Origin: Panopea generosa
Taxonomy: Eukaryota > Mollusca > Bivalvia > Adapedonta > Hiatellidae
Length of the DNA: 64,000 nucleotides
NCBI GenBank assembly: GCA_029582155.1
Contig: CM055900.1
Span: forward strand, 39,804,334-39,868,333
Direction: 5' to 3'
The translations under genes were made by a program, and so were the position numbers. Positions 49,001-59,789 of this stretch are shown here, piece after piece; position 1 is the first letter of the stretch; the number at the start of each line of letters is the position of its first letter. Below the pieces are notes generated by a model. That model saw nothing but the letters and a program-made list of their open reading frames with translations. It ran no database searches and was not told where the DNA came from.

Positions 49001-51664
49001 GTGTAAAGATTTATTTATAAAATTACAGTCTTCAACCAATTAAATACCTAGATAAACTTTTAAACTCAATTTATGGAGGGAAGTAAAATATTAATAAACA
49101 TGTCAGATGTGCAAATAGTAAAAATCTATCTGGCATATCTGCACCACATTTCAAGAAAGACTTTTCATCAAACTGATTTTTGGTATATTAATTATATAGA
49201 AATAAGTGTAAGTTACATTTCTACCTCAATATTGGGTAATACAAACATGAAAACTTGGTTATTGTAGAAAGAGAAACTGACATTATTGGAGCAAGTGTCA
49301 CTTTAAAGAACATATGAACCAGCACACATTGCGTCTTTATCTTACAGTCACAAAAGTAAAGTAAATTCATGGTTTTGAATGATTACATTCATACCATGGT
49401 GTTGAATTGTTTATAAATGGAGTAAAACCCCATTCTATCTCGGAGATCACAATGTCTGACTGCTATTATTTATGGAGAAGGCCTCTATATGTACAGGAAT
49501 ATGCACGTTCATTACACACATTATTGCAATAAGCAATTCAAGTATTATCTATATAAAGTCATACATTGTTATAATTTCAGGTCTTTTTGGGTTCATTCTG
49601 TGTCACTGTGGTTCGAAAATAGATTACACAATTCCCATCAGCATCAGACTCGATAAAACTGAGTCTGCTATTTGTAATTTCTTGGTTTCATTCTGTGCAT
49701 CCAATGAATTCTTTTGTAAAAGAGTATTAATTCATAACTATTGAGACTTCCCCATCCAAAATAACTTGTTTTGTCATGTACGACAAGATAAATTAGTCGA
49801 TGTTTAACCTGCTCATGTGCCGCTCATTTGACTTATCCATAGTGAGTGAAATCATTGAGTGAGTAACAGTCTCACCAGAACCTGTTCTAAAATAATTTCC
49901 CTTTGTTCGAGTCTTATTTACTTAACTGGTTCCATCAAATAAATTACATGTGATACAGCATATAGTTCTATTATTATTATTATTTGTCTATTTAAAGGAC
50001 TGATAAAGTCCGAACAACACAACCATTTCCAAATTAAAATATTACAAAATAATGTGCTACACCCAATAGGTATATAATTGAGATAGTGAGATTCCTAGCC
50101 AAAGTTCTAATTAGCATCCTTATCTCAACCTTATATCCAGGAACGATTGCTATGATACAGTGCATATTTCATGTTTTAAAAAACACCTTTCATGAGCAAA
50201 CACAACGGATACTTCTTAGTTTAAGTTTATCTGTATATAGCTAGTACTTGGTATTAGAGACTGATTTTGCTGACTGCCTCAGAAAGAATTGACTGTATAA
50301 AATAAAGTTTTTAAATACTACAAAGATAAAAATTACATCCGCACAAAAGGGAGTGCCCTATATAAGTTATTATAAGTTATATAAGTATATATAGCATATT
50401 TTTTTGTTATACATTTTCAATAATTGTATCTATTCATTGTCTCTTTTAGTAATCTGTCATTCATCTTGGCATATTGTGACGGTGTCCACATGAGACAGTA
50501 TGAATTTATAAAACATTTTCTCTTCAATAAATGCTTTACTTTTAAAGGGAGTCTAATTATCAGGTAAAAAACATTTTAAATGTCTTAAAAGAAAAAAGTT
50601 AATTTAAAAATAGGTAAATCATTAATGAATACCGGTAAAATCCTCCAAAATGTGACAAAATCGATATTTAAATTGGAGTTGTAAATTTGAAAAATCTAAA
50701 AATAGACGGCACTTAGATATTGCTATGTAACATTCATATTCTCATTTGGATTCTTTCTAAGGTGAAACAATTTTTACTACGTGTAAACCTGTGTAACGGT
50801 TAAATTGAAACTAAATGAAATCATGTAACTCATTCAATACATCACAAAATTTGGCAATTTTAAGTGGGAAATCTATTTTAATTTATATAACACAGGAGCC
50901 TAGTCCAAGTTGGTAAAACCCTTTTCAATATATCATTTTGGCATGTCTAAATAGATATTCCCTTGGCAATACAGGGTCAGTGAGTATATAAAGGCATGAT
51001 AAATTTGAAAAAAAATTTTATTAGCCAATTTTAGCATTTTGAAAAATGCTAATATACTTCCTTTAAATATCTCACCTGTAACATAAACACTCATACATTG
51101 ATAAATAATATTTCAAATATAAAAAAAAAAAAAAAAAAAAGACTGCAAGATTTTAAATTAACATTCACAAAAACTTGCACCGACTTGACCAATTTCCTTT
51201 GACATCTACACCTAACGATAATTGAGCAATTAAAAAGTTGGCATTGTATTGTACAAATGTCAATCAAATTACATCTAGGCCATGTTTGATCTGATATATG
51301 CAAACTTTTATATAACATACAATGAGTCTTAGCTGGTGCTTGAGGGACTTGAAAAGTTTACAAATACCTTATAAGAATACATTATCGGCTCAACAATTGT
51401 AAGTTAATTTATAAACTGCTTATATGCAGGTCTTACAAAACTTCTTAAGGCGGTGAAGTAAAGTAGAAAATTGGCTTAATGACTTTGCTGAAGTGAATAA
51501 AAACAAAAATATTGACTGAATGCATTAAAGGTAGAAAAATAATGATTAAATAGAAATTCCGTGACAGGTCACTTGTTACATAACCTTAATCAATTGTACA
51601 AAAACATCAGATATTAATGATGTGGCATTTAGGTTGTTATACATGTTTTACTTTTATACAAGTA
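49001..51664. other. intron DNA of the ASB-like gene, no gene seen
   Basis: AT-rich. It holds a (TAT)n stretch near 49970-49985, a fragment of SINE family B near 50460-50510 (ATTGTGACGGTGTCCACATG) and a 20-base A run at 51120-51140. Open frames (for example 49472-49744 + and 51091-51318 -) have no support. Confidence 0.4.
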
Positions 51665-51948
51665 ACTTTTGTTGTATGGGGTTTAATGTCACTTTCAACA
51701 CTTTTTCAGTCATGTCACTATAGTGTCTACTTGAGACAGTATTTTAAGCACTGCCACACTGGAGTATCATGCCAAAGACACATGATATGATATCCCACCC
51801 AGCCACATTATACTGACACCAGGGGGACCAGACCTATCCTATAACTATCCTATAAACATCAGTGCCAAGTATGACCAAGCCGGGAATCAAACCGAACACC
51901 TTCCGCAGCAAGGAGGGTGCTGAACCACTAGACCACCACTGTGGTTAA
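51665..51948 (-). mobile_element. SINE family B copy
   Basis: Nearly full-length, on the minus strand: GGTGGTCTAGTGGTTCAGCA as A box, a CGGTTTGATTCCCGGCTTGG B box, then the body with CAGTATAATGTGGCTGGGTG, a TTAAAATACTGTCTCAAGTA segment and the tail ACATTAAACCCCATACAACA. The middle has lost about 30 bp compared with 54005-54315. Confidence 0.82.
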
Positions 51949-52354
51949 TACAAGTCACAGACTGTTAATTGTGTAAAGTGATTTTTTTTTTAACCTTTGA
52001 AAGTTGAAATTGGAAAAAAAACGCAAAACCCAATAATGTTAAGTAACTTGCCCAGAAGTTTGCCCCAACATAATTTAACTTGAAGTGAGTTTAAAATCTA
52101 CAGAGACTTTTTGTCAATTGAGAAAACAAAACATATTCTCTAAAACTTGTGGATTGGCGCAGCACATGTACTTACTTTGTATTTCTTTTATAGAAGTTTC
52201 AAAAATAACTTTAAAACAACTTGTATTATGATATTTTTTTGCCACCAACTTTTCGAGTTAAAAATCAATAATCCCCAACTTTCCCTGGCCCTTAGTTTGT
52301 TCTAATTTATTTTAGCTTGATTGCGATGAAAGCTCAAAGCTTATATGAACCGCT

Positions 52355-52495
52355 CTCGAGTCCGCTTCCTGGGTAGAACCAGTACTGAGTGTTGTTTTAT
52401 GAGGGGCATCAGGTTGAGCTGGGGATCGAACACGCAACCTCTGGCGTGAGCGGCCAACACTCTATCCATTAGACTACCGCCCCTGACCCTTGAAA
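52355..52495 (-). mobile_element. tRNA-derived SINE with a different (Arg/Val-like) head
   Basis: Minus-strand head: GGGGCGGTAGTCTAATGGAT then AGAGTGTTGGCC (A box), GGTTGCGTGTTCGATCCCCA (B box). It is followed by a short body ending CAGTACTGGTTCTACCCAGG, the same end word found in family C. The head is therefore a different tRNA type joined to a related tail. Confidence 0.75.
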
Positions 52496-52679
52496 ACCCT
52501 CATTAGGTAGACACACAAACTGAGAATTATTTATGTTTAAAAGTTAAAGTCCAGTAACATTGATAAGATGCCTATTATTGCTTAACATGCTCAAAGAATA
52601 AAATCAGATTTGTGAACTGGATATTTACATATTCTTCAAGTATTGAAAGAGGAGATTGTTATAAATAAGAAATGATGTT

Positions 52680-52695
52680 CATATATATATATATG
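52680..52695. repeat. (AT)n microsatellite beside the first-exon donor
   Basis: About eight AT units end six bases before the GTAAGT donor of the first coding exon (as read on the plus strand), so the repeat is at the very start of the intron. Confidence 0.85.
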
Positions 52696-52702
52696 TACTT
52701 AC

Positions 52703-52761
52703 ATTCTGTCTTTTAAGTGATGATATCCATTAGTTGTAGCTTTTTTAACAGTTTTGGGCAT
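52703..52761 (-). CDS. first coding exon of the ASB-like gene
   Basis: On the minus strand an ATG at 52761-52759 begins MPKTVKKATTNGYHHLKDR and runs to a strong donor GTAAGT after 52703. It leaves two bases (AT) that join T at 39660 to give Ile, exactly the phase the next exon needs. An in-frame TGA lies two codons upstream (TGA AAA ATG), so translation must start here if the exon is used. Position -3 is A, which suits initiation. The short basic peptide has no domain. The resulting intron is 13.0 kb. Phase, stop and donor agree, but the link was made by reasoning, not by transcript data, and another first exon is possible. Confidence 0.6.
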
Positions 52762-53794
52762 TTTTCACAATGTACTAGCTGCCACAACAGAACTACACTT
52801 TCCACATATTGAACCCACAATGCACTAAATTCAGTCTGATATATACATTACACCATATCACTGTTACATTGCCTCTTTATAAAATATGCTGTAAATCATT
52901 CATATCCATGAAAAATACATAGAATTACATTCACTCATTGGATTAATAAATTGTATATTTCTATCCATATCTGTACATATACCAATTTTTAATCAATTAT
53001 TAGACGTATGAACAATAATCTCGGCCACTATCCTTTACAACTCTATTAATTTAAATACTTTCTATACTATGTTTCAACGGAGCGAATATCTTCTTATTCT
53101 CATGATAGAACACACTAAGAATACACCAAAATGATAACAGGTCCGCTCGTAATGCTATACTTAAGTGATTATACAAACAGGGTATTAGAAAGGAGTGTCG
53201 ATATTTTTCAATACCTCCACTGAATGTTTTCATTCCAAATATCATTATACTATCTCCAATTTTATTTACCAGTAAAATGATTTAAATCGTTAAATCTATG
53301 TGCGAAGAGACATTTAAGACCTTTCGAGAAGTATTATAAAAGCAAGAATTTATAAGAGCTAATTTTAAAGATTGATCTTTGAAAGACTGAAATGAAATGA
53401 TTATGTTATAGGAAAATGAAAGGCAGTTAAAACGAAAAAAGAGAATTTAATGTTGGATTAACAGTATGATTAATTATTGTATAGACTGTACACCTGGCAA
53501 TGATAAATTATCTCGTAAATTTTCTTTCATTTAGATTATTTCATTCCCTTACAAAATGATAACAACTGTATAATCATCAGATTATTCAGGAAGAATGACA
53601 GAATTATAAAGATGTGACAATAACTATTGAAATGTTTAAGTCACCAGCTGTGACTCCCATTGTTAACGACCAAGAGAGTCAGGAAGAATGTTATTTAGAA
53701 ATATGGACTTACTCTTATAGACAGTAAAATTGATTTGATTCTTTTACATGCTCAAATCAATTAAAATCAAGTGTGAACTATCATAACTTTTGAG
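52762..53794. other. upstream region of the ASB-like gene
   Basis: The 5' UTR and promoter of the minus-strand gene should lie here. The sequence is AT-rich, with no CpG island-like stretch, no convincing TATA box and no repeat family. Confidence 0.35.
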
Positions 53795-53980
53795 TCATAC
53801 AGTCAAACTGTCTGAAGCAGCCAGTCAGTGGAAGGAGCAAAAGTGGCCTTTTAAGACAGGTTGTTGCTTAAAACAGGTGAATTTGCACTGAAAGCATAAA
53901 AATGGGATATAGCAAATGTGGCTGCTTAAGACAAGTGGTTGCTTAATGGAGGTGACCACTTACACAGGTTTGACTTTAAT
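53795..53980 (+). repeat. dispersed repeat family E
   Basis: Reads TCATACAGTCAAACTGTCTG, AAGCAGCCAGTCAGTGGAAG, then GGCCTTTTAAGACAGGTTGT and TGGCTGCTTAAGACAAGTGG, ending GGTGACCACTTACACAGGTT. It is the reverse-orientation partner of 48825-49000 and abuts a SINE. Confidence 0.75.
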
Positions 53981-54004
53981 AAATCACAGCTTGTTAGAAA
54001 ATGC

Positions 54005-54315
54005 AAGACCGCTGCGTGGTCTAGTGGTAGAACGTCCACCTTGCATGCGGAAGGTCATTTAATCCCCAGCCGGGTCACACCAAAGACTTTAAAAATGGTA
54101 CCAGAAGCTTCCTCGCTTGATGCTAAGCATTTAGAGGAGAGTTCTAGGTCTGGCTGGCCCAGCGTCAGTATAATGTGACTGGGTGGGGTATCTTACCATG
54201 TGTCTGCGGCATGTAATCCAGTGTGACAGCGCTTAGAATACTGTCTCAAGTGGACACCGTCGCAATATGACTGAAAAATTGTTGAAAGTGACGCTTAACA
54301 CCATACAACAACAAC
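54005..54315 (+). mobile_element. SINE family B, full-length copy
   Basis: Head GCTGCGTGGTCTAGTGGTAG (A box) with CATGCGGAAGGTCATTTAAT then CCCCAGCC (B box). The body runs ACCAAAGACTTTAAAAATGG, AGCTTCCTCGCTTGATGCTA, GTCTGGCTGGCCCAGCGTCA, GTGACTGGGTGGGGTATCTT, CACCGTCGCAATATGACTGA, and the tail is GACGCTTAACACCATACAAC then AACAAC. This is the cleanest copy of the family for consensus building. Confidence 0.9.
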
Positions 54316-54429
54316 TAGAAAATGCAAGGAAAATAGAAAAAGGTTTATCAGCATATGACAATGGCAAATCAATCTTCAGTTTTACAGATAATTCCATTCA
54401 TTTTTTTTCTCCCTAGTGTTATCATTTTT

Positions 54430-54695
54430 CTTCTGAGCTGGGCCCGGTTGACTATAAGTCAATGAGTCTGAATCCCCACTCAGCCCAAGTCTCCATGACG
54501 ATTGATATACAAAATTCCATCTCATTATCATTCGTCTCTCACTGCTGATTCAAATAGTTATATTATGTGCAGAGATGGGTTTTCTCCAGTACTGGTTAAC
54601 CTAACAAGGATCTCAGGAAGAGTGGTTAGGTTAACTAACCCTCGATGACATAAGAATGATGCTAAATAATCAAACAAATAAACCATTTTATCAAA
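54430..54695 (+). mobile_element. SINE family A copy
   Basis: A degenerate tRNA-like head (GAGCTGGGCCCGGTTGACTA, then GAGTCTGAATCCCCACTCAG as B box) is followed by the family body CCATGACGATTGATATACAA, ATCTCATTATCATTCGTCTC, a TACTGGTTAACCTAACAAGG segment and the tail GATGCTAAATAATCAAACAA. Confidence 0.8.
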
Positions 54696-55394
54696 TTTTG
54701 AAAGCATTTTGACTATTTATTGTCATGGAAAGACAAAAATATTTCTTTTTCAAACAACTTTTAGCTTGGAATAAGTAAAGAGTATTTTTTTTTTTTCAAA
54801 TCAAATTAGACATAGACCTGATCGCATGCCTTTTGTAAACATGATATTAAAAGATTAGTGATTTTAGGTATTTTTACCTCCCCTTGGGATAATAAAGGCT
54901 TAATATGGCTCGATTTTAGATCATTTTGAATCAGTTGTCTAGTCCAGTATGTGTATAGGATTATGGTCTTGGATTCACTAATCCATCAGTTATCTTACAT
55001 ACTTAATGTCAATAATTCGATAGGTAAAACTGAAATCATATTCCATGGGGACTGTACATAAGGCCTGCAATTTACTGTAGTGAGGTAACTTGGCAATGAT
55101 AATCAGAAGTAAATACCATGCATTGTGTACTGCACAGGATCGTTTCACTAATGTTCAACTTTTAGAGCAAAATTTGAAGTTAAGAATTTTTTTTCAAGAA
55201 ATTCATTTAGTGTATCACTTACTTATTTTACACCTTTTTTTAAGCCTTAGAAACAGCATTCTTCCTAAAATTTCTGTGCAAATGAAACGGTTCTTAAGAT
55301 GTCACAATTTGTGCATGTGAAATTTTTAAGACTTATGATGGTTGGTCAAATGGGCCCCTGGTCTATACAATTTGGCAGGATAACATATTTTTCT

Positions 55395-55400
<6 letters not shown>

Positions 55401-55427
<27 letters not shown>
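55401..55427. repeat. (AT)n microsatellite
   Basis: About thirteen uninterrupted TA units. Confidence 0.95.
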
Positions 55428-55428
<1 letters not shown>

Positions 55429-56919
55429 CACAATCACATTTTTTTAATAAAAAATCAACAGAAGTAAAAAAAATTAAACATTTTTATCTGCTACCATAAA
55501 CATAGAGCTTAATGTTTTCAAAATGATCAACCAAAAGAATATACCCTATACAGTTCATGCAGAGTGTTTTGGAATAAAAAAAATCTTTCCACCCAACTGC
55601 CGTCCCACCAGACCACCAATACCCATTGTTACACTAGTAGTTACTGAATAAAAAAAAAAAAATTAAAATAATCTATTTCACCAATTGAGATGCTTGTTCA
55701 GGATATAATATTACATAAAATTGAAATAAAGAGAAAAAAACAGAGTTTCTCTTCAGATGTGTTTCCAATCACCACAATACTTGCCTGTTAGCTCTGTGAA
55801 TGCTCGTCATTTTTTGTTTATGGTAGATACAAATTGACACTTCTTCTTTATTCCTGTTTAATGCTGACAATTAATGTAAAGTAAATATCGTGGCACTTTT
55901 TTCTCTCCTCTTCATATTTCCGATTGTTCATGCAGCCCTACTACTTCTTCTTTAATTGATATCAGTTTAGTTTCCTGACTGGAATTCATTATCATTCTCT
56001 TTATCACTGTAACTTAATGAGTCAATATGAGTAGTATAACAGTATGTATTGTTGAGATGTTGTTGCAAATGTTTACTAAATTATTCCAAATTTTGTTGAT
56101 TTAGATAGTCTCCTATGTTCCGTCCTTGTAAATAATGAACAAATTATTGCAGATTTTTTTTCTAGATTTCTCCCCAAAGTTTCCACTTGAGTGAGAAGTA
56201 TAGAAGTGAAATGATACGGAAAACTTTACTTTTGTTTTTTTTTCTTATTCTTACAAGTGACAGAAAACTCTTCAATGTTACTGATCTTTGTTGTGCTTAA
56301 TGTTGCGTTAAACTGCGTAACAGTTATTCTTTTCTTTTACAAGTATCATTGAATTTGGAATAATTCAATATAACCCTGTCTTAACTAACTTCACAGGTAA
56401 CTAATCTGCCGGTAAGGGTCCTAGTGTTTGAGGTTTCTAATCAACACATTATGTACAGTTCCAATTTCACTAACCTACAACAAAGAAATAAATCTTATTC
56501 CAAAAATATATAATTTTACACCATATTGGTATAAATAGTCCATTAATACATGTACATGCATTGCTACTTGTATAATTTTAGAGACAATAATAACCTTTTG
56601 TTTCCTTTATCTGGGTATGCATGCTGGTGTTATTGCGCACAGTTTTCAAAACAACTCATTAAAAAGTTGTGTGTTCTCACTCCATGTCCGGGCCTCTGTA
56701 CTGGTAGATAGTTAATGGTGTCAAATTGGAACTTCAGGTTCATACCATTGTTACATGTATCTAGAACATTATTACGTTTACCCGAACACATTATTGTAGA
56801 ATGCAGATTAACAGATAATGTTAGTTAATTTTTTTTTATTTTAAGTTTGGCATTGTTTGGCTATGGCTCAATATGTCGGGCTGCTGTCAACCACATATGG
56901 CCAACCCCCAACAAAAACA

Positions 56920-57012
56920 ATCCACTTCATGGGGCAAATAATTCACACAAATCGTAATCCGCTTCATGGGGCAAATAATTCACACAAATCATTATCCCCT
57001 TCACAGGGCAAA
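56920..57012 (+). repeat. ~38-bp short tandem repeat, about 2.5 copies
   Basis: TCATGGGGCAAATAATTCAC followed by ACAAATC..TAATCC is repeated, with a third, truncated and diverged unit (TTCACAGGGCAAATAA). Confidence 0.8.
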
Positions 57013-57159
57013 TAAATCACAATATTTACATTTAACAAAAGGAGAAATTCTAAAAAATAACTTAACTTCCATTTTAAAATCATGATGATTATGAACTGCT
57101 TTAATTGTTTCTGGTAATTTATTTCATTGGACAATAGCATTATAGAAAAAAAGCAGATG

Positions 57160-57545
57160 TAGTTGGATTGTACCCTCTCAAATGAAGTTTGGGAGAGGTA
57201 TATAAGAGTCAGTGTATCTGTTAGTCAGATGGACTGTCAGCAACTTGGGAAAACTGATATAATTCCATGCAGAGTTATTGCCCTTGCACCTAGTAAACTT
57301 ACTGCATTTACCATACTGCAATTCTTGTGGAGTAAACTACTTCCATAGTTTTCAGGAGGTTGACTTGATACATTGCATACATTTTTGACATCAAGTGTAG
57401 ATGTGTGTAATAAAATATGTGATGCTGACTCGGTTCTATGCACAGTTATTGTCCCCTGCACTTGGTAAAATTGCTGTTTCAGGTAATTTGGTAATACATA
57501 GTATTTATTATCAACATCAAATGTAGATGAGTGTGAGGTGACTTT
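57160..57545 (+). repeat. dispersed repeat family F
   Basis: Second copy of the element at 25060-25640, sharing AATGAAGTTTGGGAGAGG, AATTCCATGCAGAGTTATTG, ATTCTTGTGGAGTAAACTAC and GACATCAAGTGTAGATGTGT. Both copies have two internal modules. Confidence 0.7.
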
Positions 57546-57690
57546 TGTAATTCTGATTTTAGTTAAATGGCAAATTTTCTCATAAAAAGTTTCTGGACCG
57601 AGTCGAGCTCGAAAACTTATAACATCAGATGTTCGAGGTAAATGATCTTGAAATGGCTCCTAAGACCCCTCAGCCATAATATATGTAAAG
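57546..57690 (-). mobile_element. SINE-like family D, partial copy
   Basis: Contains TTTTCTCATAAAAAGTTTCT, GGACCGAGTCGAGCTCGAAA and TAAATGATCTTGAAATGGCT, matching the head half of the copy at 42250-42455. The other half is missing or replaced by family F. Confidence 0.55.
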
Positions 57691-58515
57691 GATCTCCTAA
57701 ACATTGCATGCATATTTATATAAATTAGAGTCAAAATCAAAAGGAAACTTTAATCAGAGTTTTAGACTCTTCTTCTGGAGTTGGGTCTCATTGGCTACAA
57801 CGGAGGTACTTCCATCCATCCCAAATATTGGATAATATCATTACCCTGTCCTACTGACCTACTTGAGTGTTAAGAATCATTCGTCCATACAGAAACAAAG
57901 GCAGAATAAACCTCTTAGAGAAAATGTTATTGACAGGTCTTACCCATAATGCCTTTCACTAATGTATTGAAATACAATAAAACCTTTCAAAATCATTCAA
58001 AGTTACGGGATTTTATTTTGTTCTTTTGTTACACAAGATATCATTTTATATGAAGATTAGTTTATTAAAACTATCATAACTGTGTGAAAACGACCTATCA
58101 GATACAATCATTTCCTTTCAAACATTATTACATGTACCAATAAAGGTTTTATTAACTAACCTTCAGTCAAGAATAAAGGAGTACTCATGTACTGTCAGCA
58201 TAGGGAGATCACATAAATGAAGTAACAAAAGTCATTGGATGTTTTCTGTCATGAATCTATATAAAATCATGCGACTCTCCCCAGAAAAAACGGCCAAAGC
58301 ACGTTTATGTAATGACAGGCAAACATTAAAAAACAAGCTATATAACTTAACAACTTAAAATAAATATCCAGCTGGTACATGATAGGGAGTCTAGGTTTCC
58401 TTTCGACTGATTTCATCAGGGGCCCATCATAAAACTTAGATTTTTATATTACCAATGAAAACACATACAGTCATATCATGAGCACAATTTCATGTGTATT
58501 TAAATACAAATAATA
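57691..58515. other. intergenic DNA, no gene seen
   Basis: No exon or repeat was recognised. Confidence 0.4.
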
Positions 58516-59541
58516 CGAGGTATCCCAAAAGTAATAGGACCATCCTGTCATTTTTGAATTTAGGGCATTACATGCAAAGCAATGGTATCAATGGATATAG
58601 GGACACATCTTCTATTGTCATAAAACATCAAATCAACTTTCAGCCATCATTAAGTTCATAAAAAAGTTGCCATAGTAACATGAGTTTGAAAGTGTGGGGG
58701 ACTTTGAAATTAGATGCCATTTAAAGAAACAACATTGCCTTTGAAAGTAGACAACTTCCTCAATATCGTGCCAAATGTTATAATATAGCAGTGGACGTAA
58801 TTTCAGGTCATGTGTGAATGTCGTTTGAAAATTCGACGTTATCGATAAACACCTGAATATTGTGCACACTTCCGAAGTAACAACTGCAAATTTGAACAGC
58901 AAAAAAATTGGACGACGTCACGCCTAGAGAGGAAATTTGGAGTGTTGTAAAATTTTGTGTTGGGTATAATATGACCCGCAGGATACTCTGAAGTTTATTT
59001 CACACAACTCTTTAACAGAAGGCATATCCTGGAGTCTTATCTATTGGTTGTACAAACAGGTTTCCAATGGTGAGACAAAAGTAGCTGACCATAGCCATCT
59101 GGACGACCTAAATCATGTGTGGTTTTCCTGGGATTCAAGTCAGATCTTCATGAAAAGCGCTTTCAGTACCTCCAGGCCATGTGCCTGAGTGTACATTTTG
59201 TGGTTAGGATCTATGAGTCATCATAGTATCGTAACATGTACCAGAAGTGTGTGAGTACCACAAAAAATGTGCTTTGCACAGCTGTTCATACTTCGAAAAT
59301 AGAATGACTTTCATTTGAATGTCAACTTGACATCGCACAAACAATGCCAAACACCCCTATACTTTGTTACATATACATTTTGACTTGTCAAAATTAATGT
59401 TCAAAGGTGGTGTACGATATTAAAATTTTGCATGCTTATAGTTTAAATATGGAAAATTCAATCAATACCAAGCTTTGTTTCGATTGAAACACTTAAAGAC
59501 ATATTTCTAAATGTGTCGTATTACTTTTGGGACATACCTTG
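58516..59541 (+). mobile_element. 1026-bp non-autonomous mariner-type element, second copy
   Basis: Terminal inverted repeats CGAGGTATCCCAAAAGTAAT (58516) and, reading inward from 59541, CAAGGTATGTCCCAAAAGTA, with TA on both sides (58514-58515 and 59542-59543). It has the same interior as 29460-30474 but opposite orientation. The plus strand carries the helix-turn-helix-like relic around 58900-59090 (sense words such as ATTGGACGACGTCACGCC, then TTGGGTATAATATGACC). Frame-breaking changes are present. The left repeat has a two-base loss (GGTATCCC for GGTATGTCCC). Confidence 0.85.
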
Positions 59542-59789
59542 TATTCTCTAAAGCATACTAAAGTTCTTTTGAATATGTAACTGGAACCTAAAGAATTTTG
59601 TTTTCTTTTTTTCCTGCAAATTCACATCTTGCATTCAGAAGTTTGTGAATAAGCCCCTGAAATCTTTAAAAAGTTCTTAACAATATGAGACAATGTTTAC
59701 ATTCAGCAATGGCAACTGTCTTGGACATAAAAAACAGATATCAGACAAAAAATGTCATTAATGAAGAGTAATTTCTTATTTCTCATGTC

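Larger units (their letters stand above)
34620..52761 (-). other. gene span of the ankyrin/SOCS-box protein
   Basis: Four exons of 59, 474, 225 and 901 nt total 1659 nt, exactly 553 codons with the stop: 552 residues. The order is short basic N-terminus, disordered linker, about nine ankyrin-type repeats (roughly 100-400), SOCS box (436-472) and Cys/Ser-rich tail. Introns are 13.0, 1.0 and 2.4 kb. The first and last carry tandem arrays born from or mixed with SINEs. The promoter should lie above 52800 on the minus strand; no clear core element was seen. Confidence 0.65.
54696..57159. other. intergenic DNA, no gene seen
   Basis: AT-rich with an (AT)n microsatellite at about 55401-55427 and a three-copy ~38-bp repeat at 56920-57010 (TTCATGGGGCAAATAATTCA). 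Open frames of 66-76 codons at 55090-55499 are unsupported. Confidence 0.45.

Noticed and set aside
54005-54080. tRNA gene with TGGTCTAGTGGTAG
   Set aside because: Same reasoning: the sequence continues into a repeated ~310-bp SINE body also found at 39.8 and 51.8 kb.
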